Assembly (NCBI GenBank): GCA_013911885.1 | Contig: JACESI010000004.1 | Span: 1 to 64,000, forward strand | Length of the DNA: 64,000 nt | DNA from: Hyphomicrobiales bacterium | GTDB taxonomy: Bacteria > Pseudomonadota > Alphaproteobacteria > Rhizobiales > JACESI01 | Reading direction: 5' to 3' | In this document: piece after piece, positions 16,207 to 24,873 of the stretch | Numbering within the stretch: the first letter of the stretch is position 1 | How the letters are laid out: every line of letters begins with the position of its first letter | Translations under genes and position numbers: made by a program | Notes under the pieces: model-generated | Told to the model about the DNA's origin: nothing | The model's input: the letters and a program-made list of their open reading frames with translations, nothing else | Databases searched by the model: none

Positions 16207-16848
16207 ATGGATTTTCTGCCGAGCCTTCCCGTCTTCCTGGCCTTTGCCGTCGCGGCCTTCGTTCTCACCATCACGCCGGGGCCGGATATGATCTTCTTTC
16301 TTGGGAAGGCGATCAGCCAGTCGCGGGCGGCCGGGTTTGCGGCGGTGGCGGGGGCATCGCTCGGAACGGTGGTTCACACGGTTATGGTCGCCGTCGGCCT
16401 GTCGGCCCTGCTTGCCGCCTCCGTTACGGCTTTCACGGTGCTTAAAGTGGTCGGGGCGCTTTATCTGTTGTGGCTCGCCGTGGAGGCGCTGCGCGGCGGA
16501 TCGGCCTTTACCCTCGATGTCAAAAAGGTGCGGACTGACGGGCTTTCGAAAGTTTTCGTGAAAGCGGTCGGGATCAACCTTCTCAATCCTAAAATCATCG
16601 TCTTCTTCGTGACCTTTCTGCCGCAATTCGTCTCGGCCACGGACCCGAATGTTTTCGGAAAGCTGATGTTTCTCGGGATCATGTTTCCGGTGATCGCTTT
16701 CCCGATCGTCGCTCCGATGATCCTTTTTGCTGACCGGATTGCGGCAGGTCTGCGCGCTTCACCGAGGCTTGCCCGCGCGATTGATTATATTTTTGCAGGG
16801 GTTCTTGGCGCTTTTGCCCTTAAACTCCTGTTCACCCAGGCGCGTTGA
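16207..16848 (+). CDS. LysE/RhtB-family exporter
   Basis: A 213-aa inner-membrane protein of the amino-acid/homoserine-lactone efflux family. The signature TITPGPDMIFFLGKAIS lies near residue 20, and NLLNPKIIVFFVTFLPQF near 130. Six hydrophobic helices are expected. The start at ATG 16207 (MDFLPSLPVF) fits the family's length; an in-frame ATG at 16150 is upstream. Substrate unknown. Confidence 0.92.
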   Translation: MDFLPSLPVFLAFAVAAFVLTITPGPDMIFFLGKAISQSRAAGFAAVAGASLGTVVHTVMVAVGLSALLAASVTAFTVLKVVGALYLLWLAVEALRGGSAFTLDVKKVRTDGLSKVFVKAVGINLLNPKIIVFFVTFLPQFVSATDPNVFGKLMFLGIMFPVIAFPIVAPMILFADRIAAGLRASPRLARAIDYIFAGVLGAFALKLLFTQAR

Positions 16849-16876
16849 TTGTTCCTGCCATCGCCCGCGTGCTCGC

Positions 16877-17335
16877 TTACGCGGCGCTTCGCCAGCTCCC
16901 GGCACTGCGCCCGGCAATCAGCCAGTAGACGGCTCCGGCCACAAAACCGGCGGCGAGGGTAATCACCAGATCCTGCTGCGGCGGGGCCTCGGTGCCATAG
17001 ACGCCGGTCGAAAGAAGCAGAAACAGCGCAACCACGCCGCCTGCCGCTATGTGGATATTGATCGAGCGCCAGGCGAAAGCTTCAGTGACAAGGGCAGCAA
17101 TGGCTGTCGGCGCGGCAGCGGAAAGCGTGATCTTGAAAAACGTGATGAGGCCGAAGGCGCCGGAAAAGAAAAGAGCGAAAGTCTCCTCCGCCGGATTGCC
17201 CGGCGGAAGCCCGCCAAAATTCGTGTGCCAGCCGAGAATGCTGATGACAAGAACCGCCATTGCAGAGACGCATGCGAGAAGATAGGCAGACGCAAGAACA
17301 AAAAGCCGTGCGATCAGGCGAAAGAATAGAACCAT
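16877..17335 (-). CDS. Hypothetical four-helix membrane protein
   Basis: About 152 aa with strongly hydrophobic segments near residues 3-30, 45-75, 95-115 and 122-142. The polar GLPPGNPAEETFALF loop is notable. I do not recognise the family. The ATG at 17335 follows AAGGGG; the frame continues upstream to 17500 but without membrane-protein character. It lies between lysE-like and rlmN genes. Confidence 0.7.
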   Translation of the reverse strand: MVLFFRLIARLFVLASAYLLACVSAMAVLVISILGWHTNFGGLPPGNPAEETFALFFSGAFGLITFFKITLSAAAPTAIAALVTEAFAWRSINIHIAAGGVVALFLLLSTGVYGTEAPPQQDLVITLAAGFVAGAVYWLIAGRSAGSWRSAA

Positions 17336-17526
17336 TTCCGAAATCCCCTTAAAAAGGCTCGGGGCGCGCGTATCACGGCCACCTTTGAGGCCTGTAGACC
17401 ATATCACGGCTACCCGACAGATAACCGCCGCGGCTTGCCCGTTCCTATTCATGCTGAGACCTGCAAGCGCCGAAAGAAGGGTTGCGAGAGCGATATCCAC
17501 GGGCGCGCTTTCCGAGTTTAAAAAGA

Positions 17527-18750
17527 CTAGTCGTCGTCACCCGTCATCATGGCCTGAAGCGCCAGACGCTCGCGGATCGCCATGCGCTCGCTTTCGGATT
17601 TGAGCTGACCGCAGGCCGCGAGAATGTCGCTGCCGCGTGGCGTGCGGATCGGCGAGGCATAGCCGCCATGGTTGATAATGTCTGCAAAGGTTTCGATCTG
17701 CGGCCAGTCGGAACATTCATAGTTCGAGCCGGGCCAGGGATTGAACGGAATGAGGTTGATCTTGGCCGGTATGCCCTTGAGCAGTTTGACGAGGGCCTTC
17801 GCGTCGTTGAGGCTGTCGTTGACACCCTTGAGCATGACATATTCAAAAGTGATGCGCTTCGCGTTCGAAAGACCCGGATAGGCGCGGCAGGCATCGAGCA
17901 GCGCGCTGATTGGATATTTCTTGTTGATCGGAACCAGAATGTCGCGCAGTTCATCGCGAACAGCATGAAGCGAGATCGCAAGCGAGACGCCGGTTTCAGC
18001 ACCGATGCGCGGAATTTCAGGGACCACGCCCGATGTCGAAAGGGTAATGCGCCTTTTCGACAGGCTGAGACCGTCGCCATCGGCCATGATCAGCATCGCG
18101 TCGCGGACATTGTCGTAATTATAAAGCGGTTCGCCCATGCCCATCATCACGACATTCGAGATCGAGCGGCCCTCTTTCGGTACGATCGCACCCTGAGGCG
18201 TCGCCATTTCCGGGAAATCGCCAAGTCGCTCACGGGCGACCAGAACCTGGCTCACGATTTCGCCGGCGGTGAGGTTGCGGACCATTTTCTGGGTGCCGGT
18301 GTGGCAGAAAGTGCAGGTGAGCGTGCAGCCGACCTGGCTCGAAACGCAAAGCGTGCCACGCCCCTCTTCCGGGATATAGACGCTCTCGATCTCCACCGGG
18401 GCGCCAGCGCCCCGGGCGGGAAAGCGCAGAAGCCATTTGCGCGTGCCGTCGACCGAAACCTGTTCGGTAATGATCTCTGGCCTCTCGATCGTGAAGGCGG
18501 CGGCCATCTGAAGCCTCAGTTCCTTCGAGATATTGGTCATCTGGTCGAAGGATGTTGCCCCGCGGATGTAAAGCCAGTGCCAGAGCTGGCCTGCGCGCAT
18601 TTTCTGCTGCTTTTGCGGAACACCGATGCTGGCAAAAGCCTCTTTCAAAGCTTCGCGCGTGAGCCCAACCACGGCGATACGACCCGCCTGCTCGGCGATT
18701 TTCGGACGCAAAGCCGCGGGCAGGTCAACAAGATTGAGCGAAGCTGGCAT
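17527..18750 (-). CDS. rlmN: Dual-specificity rRNA/tRNA m2A methyltransferase RlmN
   Basis: A 407-aa radical-SAM enzyme that methylates C2 of A2503 in 23S rRNA and A37 of some tRNAs. The radical-SAM cluster motif is [11 protein letters not shown]. The [10 protein letters not shown] segment and the C-terminal resolving region [14 protein letters not shown] (catalytic cysteine) are conserved. The ATG at 18750 is chosen because homology begins with [10 protein letters not shown]; the frame stays open upstream to 18882. The neighbouring ialB-like gene is a common partner in Hyphomicrobiales. Confidence 0.96.
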   Translation of the reverse strand: MPASLNLVDLPAALRPKIAEQAGRIAVVGLTREALKEAFASIGVPQKQQKMRAGQLWHWLYIRGATSFDQMTNISKELRLQMAAAFTIERPEIITEQVSVDGTRKWLLRFPARGAGAPVEIESVYIPEEGRGTLCVSSQVGCTLTCTFCHTGTQKMVRNLTAGEIVSQVLVARERLGDFPEMATPQGAIVPKEGRSISNVVMMGMGEPLYNYDNVRDAMLIMADGDGLSLSKRRITLSTSGVVPEIPRIGAETGVSLAISLHAVRDELRDILVPINKKYPISALLDACRAYPGLSNAKRITFEYVMLKGVNDSLNDAKALVKLLKGIPAKINLIPFNPWPGSNYECSDWPQIETFADIINHGGYASPIRTPRGSDILAACGQLKSESERMAIRERLALQAMMTGDDD

Positions 18751-18872
18751 GAAACAGTCCCATAACTGGACGAGGCGCTGCCTTATACCAGTGCGCCTGC
18801 AAGCGCGCAAAGAAAAAGCCGCGCCCGCAGCCTGGCCTGAGCCGGCCTGTTTGGGTATTGATGCAGGGAGAA

Positions 18873-19382
18873 TTAGCTGCAAACAGACGCAATCTTGTCG
18901 AGCGCGGCGGTGATACCACTCAGGGAATAGGTGTCGACCGTGTTCGTGCCGCGGCGCGAAGTGCCACTTACCACCATTTTGCTACCCGCTTTCATGGCGT
19001 CGACAAGGCGGCCCTCTTCGGCGACATTTTCCATCCAAGCGCCGTCGCCCTTGGTGAACATCGTGAAATTGGAGCCATCGATATCGGTCGTCACTTTCGA
19101 ATTTTCGGCGAAAGGATAGCCAATGATGATGCTCGCCTCGTTGCGGACACCGCGGCCCTGCCAATGAGAAATCATGAAGAAAACCGGGTCACGGTTGACG
19201 CCACTCGGTTGCTGATCCTTTGGCTGGGAGGCGACATAGCAGACTTTGCCGTTCGGGCCGTCGACGGAATAGGCTACCCAATCATTGAATTTCTGAATAA
19301 GCGTCGGCGTCTGGGCGAATGCCGTGTTGCCCGTTGCCAATACCAGAAGAGCCGTGAAAGCTGAAACCACCAAATACCGCAT
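18873..19382 (-). CDS. Invasion-associated locus B (IalB) family protein
   Basis: A 169-aa exported protein. The signal peptide runs [18 protein letters not shown] to a cleavage after AFA. The mature part shows family features: [44 protein letters not shown], and a C-terminal cysteine (ASVCS), probably paired with the one in KVCYV. ATG 19382 follows GAGGA. Named after the Bartonella invasion locus, but widespread in non-pathogens; a periplasmic role of unknown nature. Confidence 0.9.
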   Translation of the reverse strand: MRYLVVSAFTALLVLATGNTAFAQTPTLIQKFNDWVAYSVDGPNGKVCYVASQPKDQQPSGVNRDPVFFMISHWQGRGVRNEASIIIGYPFAENSKVTTDIDGSNFTMFTKGDGAWMENVAEEGRLVDAMKAGSKMVVSGTSRRGTNTVDTYSLSGITAALDKIASVCS

Positions 19383-19883
19383 TTTATTCCTCATTCTCAA
19401 TCTGAATTCTCAGTCCGAATTCTGTTCCGGTCGAGCCCCACGCTTCAGCTTTTGCTGGCTGGGCTTCGTCGCAGCCGCCGACGCAAGCCAAGGCGCGGCC
19501 TCAAAGACTTATTCTTAAACGTAGTTTAACGGGATTACTAAAATGTGAATCATCCATCAATCGCTGACGCAGCGAGAATAATCCCTGTTTTGGCTGAACC
19601 CATCGCGCCCCACGGATTTCGTGTCAAGTTTCGTCACGAGAATGACCTTCACACGAGATAGGAATGGGTCAAACAGAAAAAGGGCGATTTTTTGATTGAT
19701 TGATAGAAAAGTGATCAAGCGCCGCCGTGGTGGTGTTTCATCCATAATGACTTTAAGGTTGAGCGCAACCATGCGGAAAACAATGCACGCCTTGCCTTTT
19801 AAATGAGTCGCTTTGCGAATCAGTTCTGGGAAGGCAATCGAAGCGGGATGGCCTGTCTTTCCCAGCAAAAGGAGCGTTGAGAA
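19383..19883. other. 501-bp intergenic region, no gene seen
   Basis: It separates the ialB-like gene from the ECF sigma gene, which are divergent, so both promoters must lie here. The 19500-19830 part is A/T-richer than its flanks. I could not assign a sigma-factor-type promoter by eye. Confidence 0.45.
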
Positions 19884-20498
19884 GTGAGTGGAATTTTCGC
19901 CCCACCACCCGCGGCCCACCAACCCGCGGCGGCGCCGGCCTCCGGGAGGTTCGCCGACGCTGTGGAAGACGTCGCGCTGAAGCGTGACCGGGCGGCCTTT
20001 GCGCTTGTGTTTGATTATTACGCCCCGCGGCTCAAGACATATCTGATCGCCTCGCATTGCCCGGCCGCCCAAGCTGAGGAAATTGTTCAGGATACGATGG
20101 TCGTGCTTTGGCAGAAGGCGGATTTGTTCGACCGTCGCAAATCGTCTGTTGCAACGTGGCTGTTCCGGATTGCGCGGAACAGGCGAATCGATCTCCTGCG
20201 CCGTGATCGTTCCAGCAAGCTTGATCCCGAGGATCCATCGCTTTTTCCGGCATCGCTTGCAATCGAGGAAACCGGACTGGACCAGGAAGAGCGCGACCGG
20301 CGTGTGCGGGCCGCGATTGCAGGCCTCCCTGAGGAGCAGCGGCTTCTGATCCGGCTGTCTTTTTTCGAGGGCAAACCGCATGGCGAAATTGCAGAGCAAC
20401 TGAATCTGCCGCTTGGAACTGTCAAGTCGCGGATCCGGCTTGCCTTCACGCGGTTGCGCCGCCTTTTCGAAGCGGACCCGAAACTTGATCGGGAATAG
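19884..20498 (+). CDS. ECF sigma factor (RpoE/ECF11-like)
   Basis: A 204-aa sigma factor. Region 2 reads VFDYYAPRLKTYLIAS, EEIVQDTMVVLWQKA and ATWLFRIARNRRIDLLRRD. Region 4 reads LPEEQRLLIRLSFFEGKPH and LPLGTVKSRIRLAFTRLRR. The region 2-4 linker (LDPEDPSLFP) is like the RpoE/ChrR pairs that answer singlet oxygen. It begins with GTG 19884 after AAGGAG. Unusually, no ChrR-type cupin anti-sigma follows: the next gene is on the other strand and encodes a lipoprotein. Control must come from elsewhere. Confidence 0.9.
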   Translation: MSGIFAPPPAAHQPAAAPASGRFADAVEDVALKRDRAAFALVFDYYAPRLKTYLIASHCPAAQAEEIVQDTMVVLWQKADLFDRRKSSVATWLFRIARNRRIDLLRRDRSSKLDPEDPSLFPASLAIEETGLDQEERDRRVRAAIAGLPEEQRLLIRLSFFEGKPHGEIAEQLNLPLGTVKSRIRLAFTRLRRLFEADPKLDRE

Positions 20499-20536
20499 GA
20501 CCGAGCTTGCCGAGGTTTCGCATTCGTCCGGTATCG

Positions 20537-20971
20537 TCAGCGCGCGGTTTTGGAATAAAGAAGTCCGAGGCGGGTTTTCGTCTGTTGATCGCGCACCTCA
20601 TAGGTTCCGTCCGGCAGGCGCGCGATTTCCGCACAGCGACGTGTCCTGCGGATGGCGCGTTCGAATTTCACGCAGACGCTCGATCCTTCCTGCGCCCATT
20701 CGCCCGCGTCTTCGCCGTGGGCTGCGACGCTGATCCTTGCGGTACCATCCGGATCAAGCCTCACATCGCCTGAAAAGCCGTATCCCACCCATTGCATGGT
20801 TTTTTCGCGCGCGATCATGCGGCTCAGCTGGTCTGGTTCAAGCGCAATTTCCGGCTCTGCGCACCCACTGAGGATGACGCCAAGAAGTGCGACAGCAAAG
20901 AGCGGGCGAAAACGACCAGGAACTCCCCTAGATTTCTTCAAGGGATTGCTTCGCCTTGCTGCGATGCTCAT
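20537..20971 (-). CDS. Hypothetical lipoprotein
   Basis: A 144-aa protein with a basic N-terminus, a hydrophobic stretch FAVALLGVILSGC (lipobox LSGC) and a mature part with AREKTMQWVGYGFSGDVRLDPDG, later RCAEIARLPDGTYEVRD. I do not recognise the family. Its start lies 43 bp inside the upstream YkvA gene, implying translational coupling. Confidence 0.75.
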   Translation of the reverse strand: MSIAARRSNPLKKSRGVPGRFRPLFAVALLGVILSGCAEPEIALEPDQLSRMIAREKTMQWVGYGFSGDVRLDPDGTARISVAAHGEDAGEWAQEGSSVCVKFERAIRRTRRCAEIARLPDGTYEVRDQQTKTRLGLLYSKTAR

Positions 20972-21311
20972 CGGTGATATGCGCCCGGAGCCGCATCAGC
21001 GTCGCGGCAAGAAGCGTGATGTCGTCGGAAAAGCCAAGGCCGATGATGAAATCTGGCAGAACATCGAAGGGCATGACGAAATAGGCGAGGGCTGCAAGAA
21101 ACGCGGCGCGGACGTGAAATGGTGTCCGGTTGTCGAGGGCACAATAATAGGCGGCAACAAGCTCGGTCGAGAACGGAATATAGCGCAGCGCCTTCCTGAA
21201 TGTTGACCAGAAATCGCGGCGGACATTCATCTCGTCTCGCGCGGTCTTCACTTCATCAACCGGCGTCTTAGCATCGGCTGAGAGAATTTCGCCTTCAAGC
21301 GGTTTGGTCAT
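20928..21311 (-). CDS. YkvA/DUF1232 family protein
   Basis: A 127-aa protein with the DUF1232 core (ALAYFVMPFDVLPDFIIGLGFSDD in two adjoining pieces, residues about 75-100), two hydrophobic helices and a charged C-terminus. Function is unknown; the family is usually membrane-associated. It overlaps the following lipoprotein gene by 44 bp. Confidence 0.9.
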   Translation of the reverse strand: MTKPLEGEILSADAKTPVDEVKTARDEMNVRRDFWSTFRKALRYIPFSTELVAAYYCALDNRTPFHVRAAFLAALAYFVMPFDVLPDFIIGLGFSDDITLLAATLMRLRAHITDEHRSKAKQSLEEI

Positions 21312-21419
21312 GACCCTGTCCCTTATCGGCTTGACGTCAACGCGCGTGAAATGGCGTTGCAGAGCCTGAATTTCAAGATGTTTCGCAATGTCGCGTGCGC
21401 AAGGCGCGATGGCGATAGC

Positions 21420-21719
21420 CTAATCCATTCTAACGAGTTTTTCCATGGCATGGGCAAGCTCAATGTCGAGCGCTGTCAGGCCATCGGCGTCATGGGTTGT
21501 AAGTGTGACCGAGACGCGGTTGTAGACATTAGACCATTCGGGGTGATGGTCGATCTTTTCCGCGATCAGCGCCACCCGGGTCATGAAGCCGAAGGCTTCG
21601 CTGAAATTGCGAAATTTGAAGCCTTTCGTGATGGCGTCTCGACCAGGAGTTTCCGTCCAGCCGTCGAGTTCCGCGAGGGCTTTTCGGCGCTCTTCATCGT
21701 TCAGCCGGGCTGCCATCAA
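21420..21719 (-). CDS. phhB: Pterin-4a-carbinolamine dehydratase
   Basis: A 99-aa enzyme of the PCD/DCoH family, which dehydrates 4a-hydroxytetrahydrobiopterin. The diagnostic [13 protein letters not shown] and [16 protein letters not shown] segments are present. No phenylalanine hydroxylase gene is in view, so the physiological partner is unclear; in bacteria lacking it, such proteins may act in molybdopterin or folate metabolism. Start at 21719 or the next ATG at 21716. Confidence 0.93.
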   Translation of the reverse strand: MMAARLNDEERRKALAELDGWTETPGRDAITKGFKFRNFSEAFGFMTRVALIAEKIDHHPEWSNVYNRVSVTLTTHDADGLTALDIELAHAMEKLVRMD

Positions 21720-21767
21720 TCTTTTCCCCCTGTTTGATCGGTCGCGTATCTATTTTGAACACGCAAG

Positions 21768-22361
21768 TCACGCGCTTCTGGAGAAACTCACCACGTCATC
21801 CTGACAGACGTCGTCGTAAATGTCGTCACTATAGAGATCGAAGCGTTCCTCGACCAGATATTGCCCGCCGCCAATGGCACTGCGCGATGACAAAAGGACG
21901 AAGCCGTTCACCCGGAACGGTCTGGTGAAATACTCGCCCCGTTCGCTCAGATAGCGCGCGGCTTCCTCAAACGAGGTGCCTTTCAGCCGGGCGATCGTGA
22001 CATGCGGGGTGAATTTGCGGCTCTCGGGTTCAAGCCCGATCCGGCGCATGCCACGCTCGATTTCGGATTGAAGGGCCATCAGCGGCATTGAAGGAAGCAC
22101 GCTTGCAAAAAGCGAATGCGGTTTGCGCGAGGCGAACATGTCGAGCGCGCCGAGGGCTATTTCGAAGGGCGGGCGGTCGACATGGTAGAGCTCATCCACC
22201 ACATCATAGGCGGTGCGGTCGTCGACATCGCCGATGAAACGCAGGGTGATGTGATATTTTTCCTGATCGATCCAGCGCGCGCCGGGCAAGCCACCACGCT
22301 TCAGGGAGAGAGCGAAAGCAATGTCTGGAGGAATCTCCAGTCCAACAAACAAACGGGGCAT
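21768..22361 (-). CDS. thpR: RNA 2',3'-cyclic phosphodiesterase
   Basis: A 197-aa member of the 2H phosphoesterase superfamily. Both catalytic HxTx motifs are visible: HITLRF (about 39) and HVTIARL (about 125). Such enzymes open 2',3'-cyclic phosphates at RNA ends. It opens with MPRLFVGLEIP, typical of the family. The tail of about 25 residues is acidic. Monocistronic or loosely linked to phhB. Confidence 0.93.
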   Translation of the reverse strand: MPRLFVGLEIPPDIAFALSLKRGGLPGARWIDQEKYHITLRFIGDVDDRTAYDVVDELYHVDRPPFEIALGALDMFASRKPHSLFASVLPSMPLMALQSEIERGMRRIGLEPESRKFTPHVTIARLKGTSFEEAARYLSERGEYFTRPFRVNGFVLLSSRSAIGGGQYLVEERFDLYSDDIYDDVCQDDVVSFSRSA

Positions 22362-22438
22362 GATGTGCCTCCTTCGTTGGTGTCGCGCTATAGCAGAACC
22401 TAGACTGATTCGCTTAACACTGTCTTGCTTTTGAAAAC

Positions 22439-22909
22439 CTACTCTGCCGGTTGTTCCGCATTTTCGGGTTCGCCGGTCATCACTTTTTCAAAATTCTGGA
22501 AAAAGGTCTGAGACAGTTTTTTCGATGTGCTGACAATGAGGCGGCTGCCGAGTTGGGCAAGTTTGCCGCCGATATCGGCCTTGGCTGTGTATTTGAGCAA
22601 CGTGCCGCCGTCCTGTTCGATGAGGACCACATCCGCGCCGCCCTTGGCATAGCCGGCGACGCCGCCGCTGCCTTCACCGGTCAGCGAGAAACTTTCCGGC
22701 GCGCCGCTCGGATCAAGCGTCACCTTGCCGCCAAAGGTCGCCTTGACCGGGCCGATCTTGAGGACAACCTTGGCTTCGAGATCGGTGTCGCTGTGCTTGA
22801 TCAGTTCCTGACATCCGGGAATGCACTGTTTCAGAATTTCAGGATCGTTGAGTGCGGCATAGACCTTTCCGCGCGGGGCGGGGATAAGGATTTCGTCTTG
22901 AAGTTCCAT
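22439..22909 (-). CDS. CoxG-like SRPBCC family protein
   Basis: A 156-aa protein of the carbon-monoxide-dehydrogenase subunit G family. It contains PAPRGKVYAALNDPEILKQC with the CIPGC motif, KIGPVKATFGGKV, and GEGSGGVAGYAKGGA. CoxG recruits molybdenum hydroxylases to the membrane, but no coxSML-type genes are present, so it is an orphan here. It lies 262 bp past the end of the CoA-ester operon on the same strand and might be its last gene. Confidence 0.88.
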   Translation of the reverse strand: MELQDEILIPAPRGKVYAALNDPEILKQCIPGCQELIKHSDTDLEAKVVLKIGPVKATFGGKVTLDPSGAPESFSLTGEGSGGVAGYAKGGADVVLIEQDGGTLLKYTAKADIGGKLAQLGSRLIVSTSKKLSQTFFQNFEKVMTGEPENAEQPAE

Positions 22910-23170
22910 GGCATGTCCTCACGCGGCTGGCTGCGACATTTCGGGTTTTCTGCTGAGGCGAACCGTACCCATCTGCCGACGGCGGTGCAACTGAATGATC
23001 TCGTCCAGAATGGACAGCGCGATTGCCGCGGGTGTGGCCTCAAGCATCGAAGCGGGGTCGTGTCTCCGTTTGAAATTTCGTCTTTCTGGTAACGGTCGCG
23101 CTTGGTGGGTGAAGGCGCTCCGGTCCGCTTCGACGCCGACAAGGGCTGCCTCGGTTACCGCCGAAAGGTT

Positions 23171-24013
23171 TCAGCAGTCATTGCCGACGCTTTTGCCTTT
23201 GCCGCGCGCTCTTGCGAGGATTGCCTCGGCCCGACGGACAACCGGCGCATCGATCATGCCAAGCTGGCTTGCCCGTGCGCCGCCTTCGCCCGCTTCGGTC
23301 AATACCGTTTCTGCCCATGAAATCGTTTCCGGCGTCGGCGCGAAAACAGCATTTGCAACGTCAACCTGCGCCGGGTGAATGGTGAGGGCGCCGTGAAAAC
23401 CGAGCCGTTTCGTCAAGGCGGCCTCCGCCTGGAACCGCGCCATGTCGCGGTAGTTTGCAAGCGAGCCGAGAAGGCCGAAGGCGGGCAGGCCGCAGCTTGC
23501 GGCGGCAAGGGCCACCATCTGCCCGGGCAGCGAGAGGGTTTCCGGATTGGGTTCGATCCCGGCGGCTGCGGCGAAGTCTTCGCTCCCGAAGGCAACACCG
23601 CTGATGCGCGCATGGGCGGCGACAATTGTCCGGCATTCGAAAACCCCAGTCGGGCATTCGATAAGCGGCAGGAGCGGCAGTCGGGGGTCGCTGGCGCGGG
23701 CATAGGCCACAAGATCAGGGGCGCTTGTGACTTTCGGCAGGACCAATGTGACCCCGGCGCCGGGTGGGATCGCTTCGAGATCGGCCATGCCGCCTGATTC
23801 AAACCGGTTGATGCGAAGGCCGACAAAGGATTTTTTCTGCCCCAGACGAGAAAGTGCCGTGCCGATTGCGGCCCGCGCCATTTCTTTGTCGCCGGGGGCG
23901 ACACCATCCTCGAGATCGAGGATCACGCCATCAGCGGCGCTCTCAGTCGCCTTGGCAACACGTTCCGGCTTTGAAAGCGGCACAAAAAGCAGTGATCGCA
24001 GAGCCAACATCAT
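23171..24013 (-). CDS. CitE-like CoA-ester lyase (citramalyl-CoA lyase type)
   Basis: A 280-aa TIM-barrel enzyme of the HpcH/HpaI/CitE family. Key segments: RSLLFVPLSKPERVAKA, the metal-binding VILDLEDGVAPGDK, GLRINRF, and the PLIECPTGVFE glutamate. The family cleaves malyl-, citramalyl- or HMG-like CoA esters to acetyl-CoA and an oxoacid. Its start (ATGATG) overlaps the stop of the upstream MaoC-type gene. Paired with that hydratase and a CoA-transferase, the arrangement matches the itaconate route (Ict-Ich-Ccl); substrate not proven. Confidence 0.85.
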   Translation of the reverse strand: MMLALRSLLFVPLSKPERVAKATESAADGVILDLEDGVAPGDKEMARAAIGTALSRLGQKKSFVGLRINRFESGGMADLEAIPPGAGVTLVLPKVTSAPDLVAYARASDPRLPLLPLIECPTGVFECRTIVAAHARISGVAFGSEDFAAAAGIEPNPETLSLPGQMVALAAASCGLPAFGLLGSLANYRDMARFQAEAALTKRLGFHGALTIHPAQVDVANAVFAPTPETISWAETVLTEAGEGGARASQLGMIDAPVVRRAEAILARARGKGKSVGNDC

Positions 24014-24873
24014 TCGCTGTCACCGGAAAATTCCGCCTCGGCTTTCATGACCAGCCTGTCATCCTCGCCAAGGGCTTGGAGCGCGAGGCCCGTATCATTT
24101 TCAGCCGCGATCAGACGGATCGGATGGTTGCAGAAGGCAGGGCTGACGCCGCGAAAGCGGAAACGCGACAGGGCGCGCTTTTCTCCAGCCATTTTCCTCC
24201 CGCCTTCCTCAGCCAGATGCATCAGAAAGGTTGCAAGCATCGGCCCGTGCACCACGAGATCGGGATAGAGCTCGACGTCGCGCGCATAGGGATAGTCATA
24301 ATGGATGCGGTGGCCGTTAAAGGTGAGTGCCGAATAGCGGAAGAGAAGAACCGGGTCCGTCTCGACCCGCCGCTCGCAAAGGCAGGCGCCGGGAGTGATG
24401 ATGGTTGCATCCCCGACTGCGCGTTCGGCCTTATAGACAATCGTCTGCCGTTCTTCGAGAAGAAGCCTGTCGGCCGCGTGATAAACGTGCCCGACTTCGA
24501 CGAAGACAAGCGCTCCCGCGCTGCCCTGTTTGAGATTGACCTCGATAATTTCCGACCGCCGCCGAATAGGTTCGCCCATTGGAAGCGGCGCCTGGAAGCG
24601 GAGGTCGCCCGCCGCCCACATACGATAGGCAAGCGGTACCGGCGGCAGAAAGCCGCCTTTCGCCGGATGGCCGTCCGGGCCGATTTCAGCGCGTGAGACA
24701 GCGGGCGGCGCAAGGCACCAGTGAAGACCCGCAGGCGTTTCACCAAGGCGGGCAGGGTCCGCATCAAGCGTCTTGCAGAAACGCTCGACAAGGCTCCGGG
24801 ATAGCGTTTCTTCTGCTTCCGTGCTGCGGCCGATCCAGCCTTTCAGATGGTTGATATCGACAGGGGCGATCAT
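24010..24873 (-). CDS. MaoC-like hydratase (HTD2/mesaconyl- or itaconyl-CoA hydratase type)
   Basis: A 287-aa double-hotdog hydratase. The N-terminal half has FAS1-like dehydratase character (LGETPAGLHWCLAPP, PLPMGEPIRRRSEI), and the C-terminal half ends with RYSALTFNGHRIHYDYPYA and VVHGPMLATFLMHLA, the hydratase-active end. Related proteins hydrate mesaconyl-C4-CoA or itaconyl-CoA. It overlaps both neighbours by 4 nt (ATGA type), so it is strictly co-translated with the CoA-transferase and the lyase. Confidence 0.85.
   Translation of the reverse strand: MIAPVDINHLKGWIGRSTEAEETLSRSLVERFCKTLDADPARLGETPAGLHWCLAPPAVSRAEIGPDGHPAKGGFLPPVPLAYRMWAAGDLRFQAPLPMGEPIRRRSEIIEVNLKQGSAGALVFVEVGHVYHAADRLLLEERQTIVYKAERAVGDATIITPGACLCERRVETDPVLLFRYSALTFNGHRIHYDYPYARDVELYPDLVVHGPMLATFLMHLAEEGGRKMAGEKRALSRFRFRGVSPAFCNHPIRLIAAENDTGLALQALGEDDRLVMKAEAEFSGDSE

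Noticed and set aside
17482..18765. 427-codon open frame antisense to rlmN
   Set aside because: rlmN is unmistakable on the opposite strand; the frame reflects G+C-rich codon bias.
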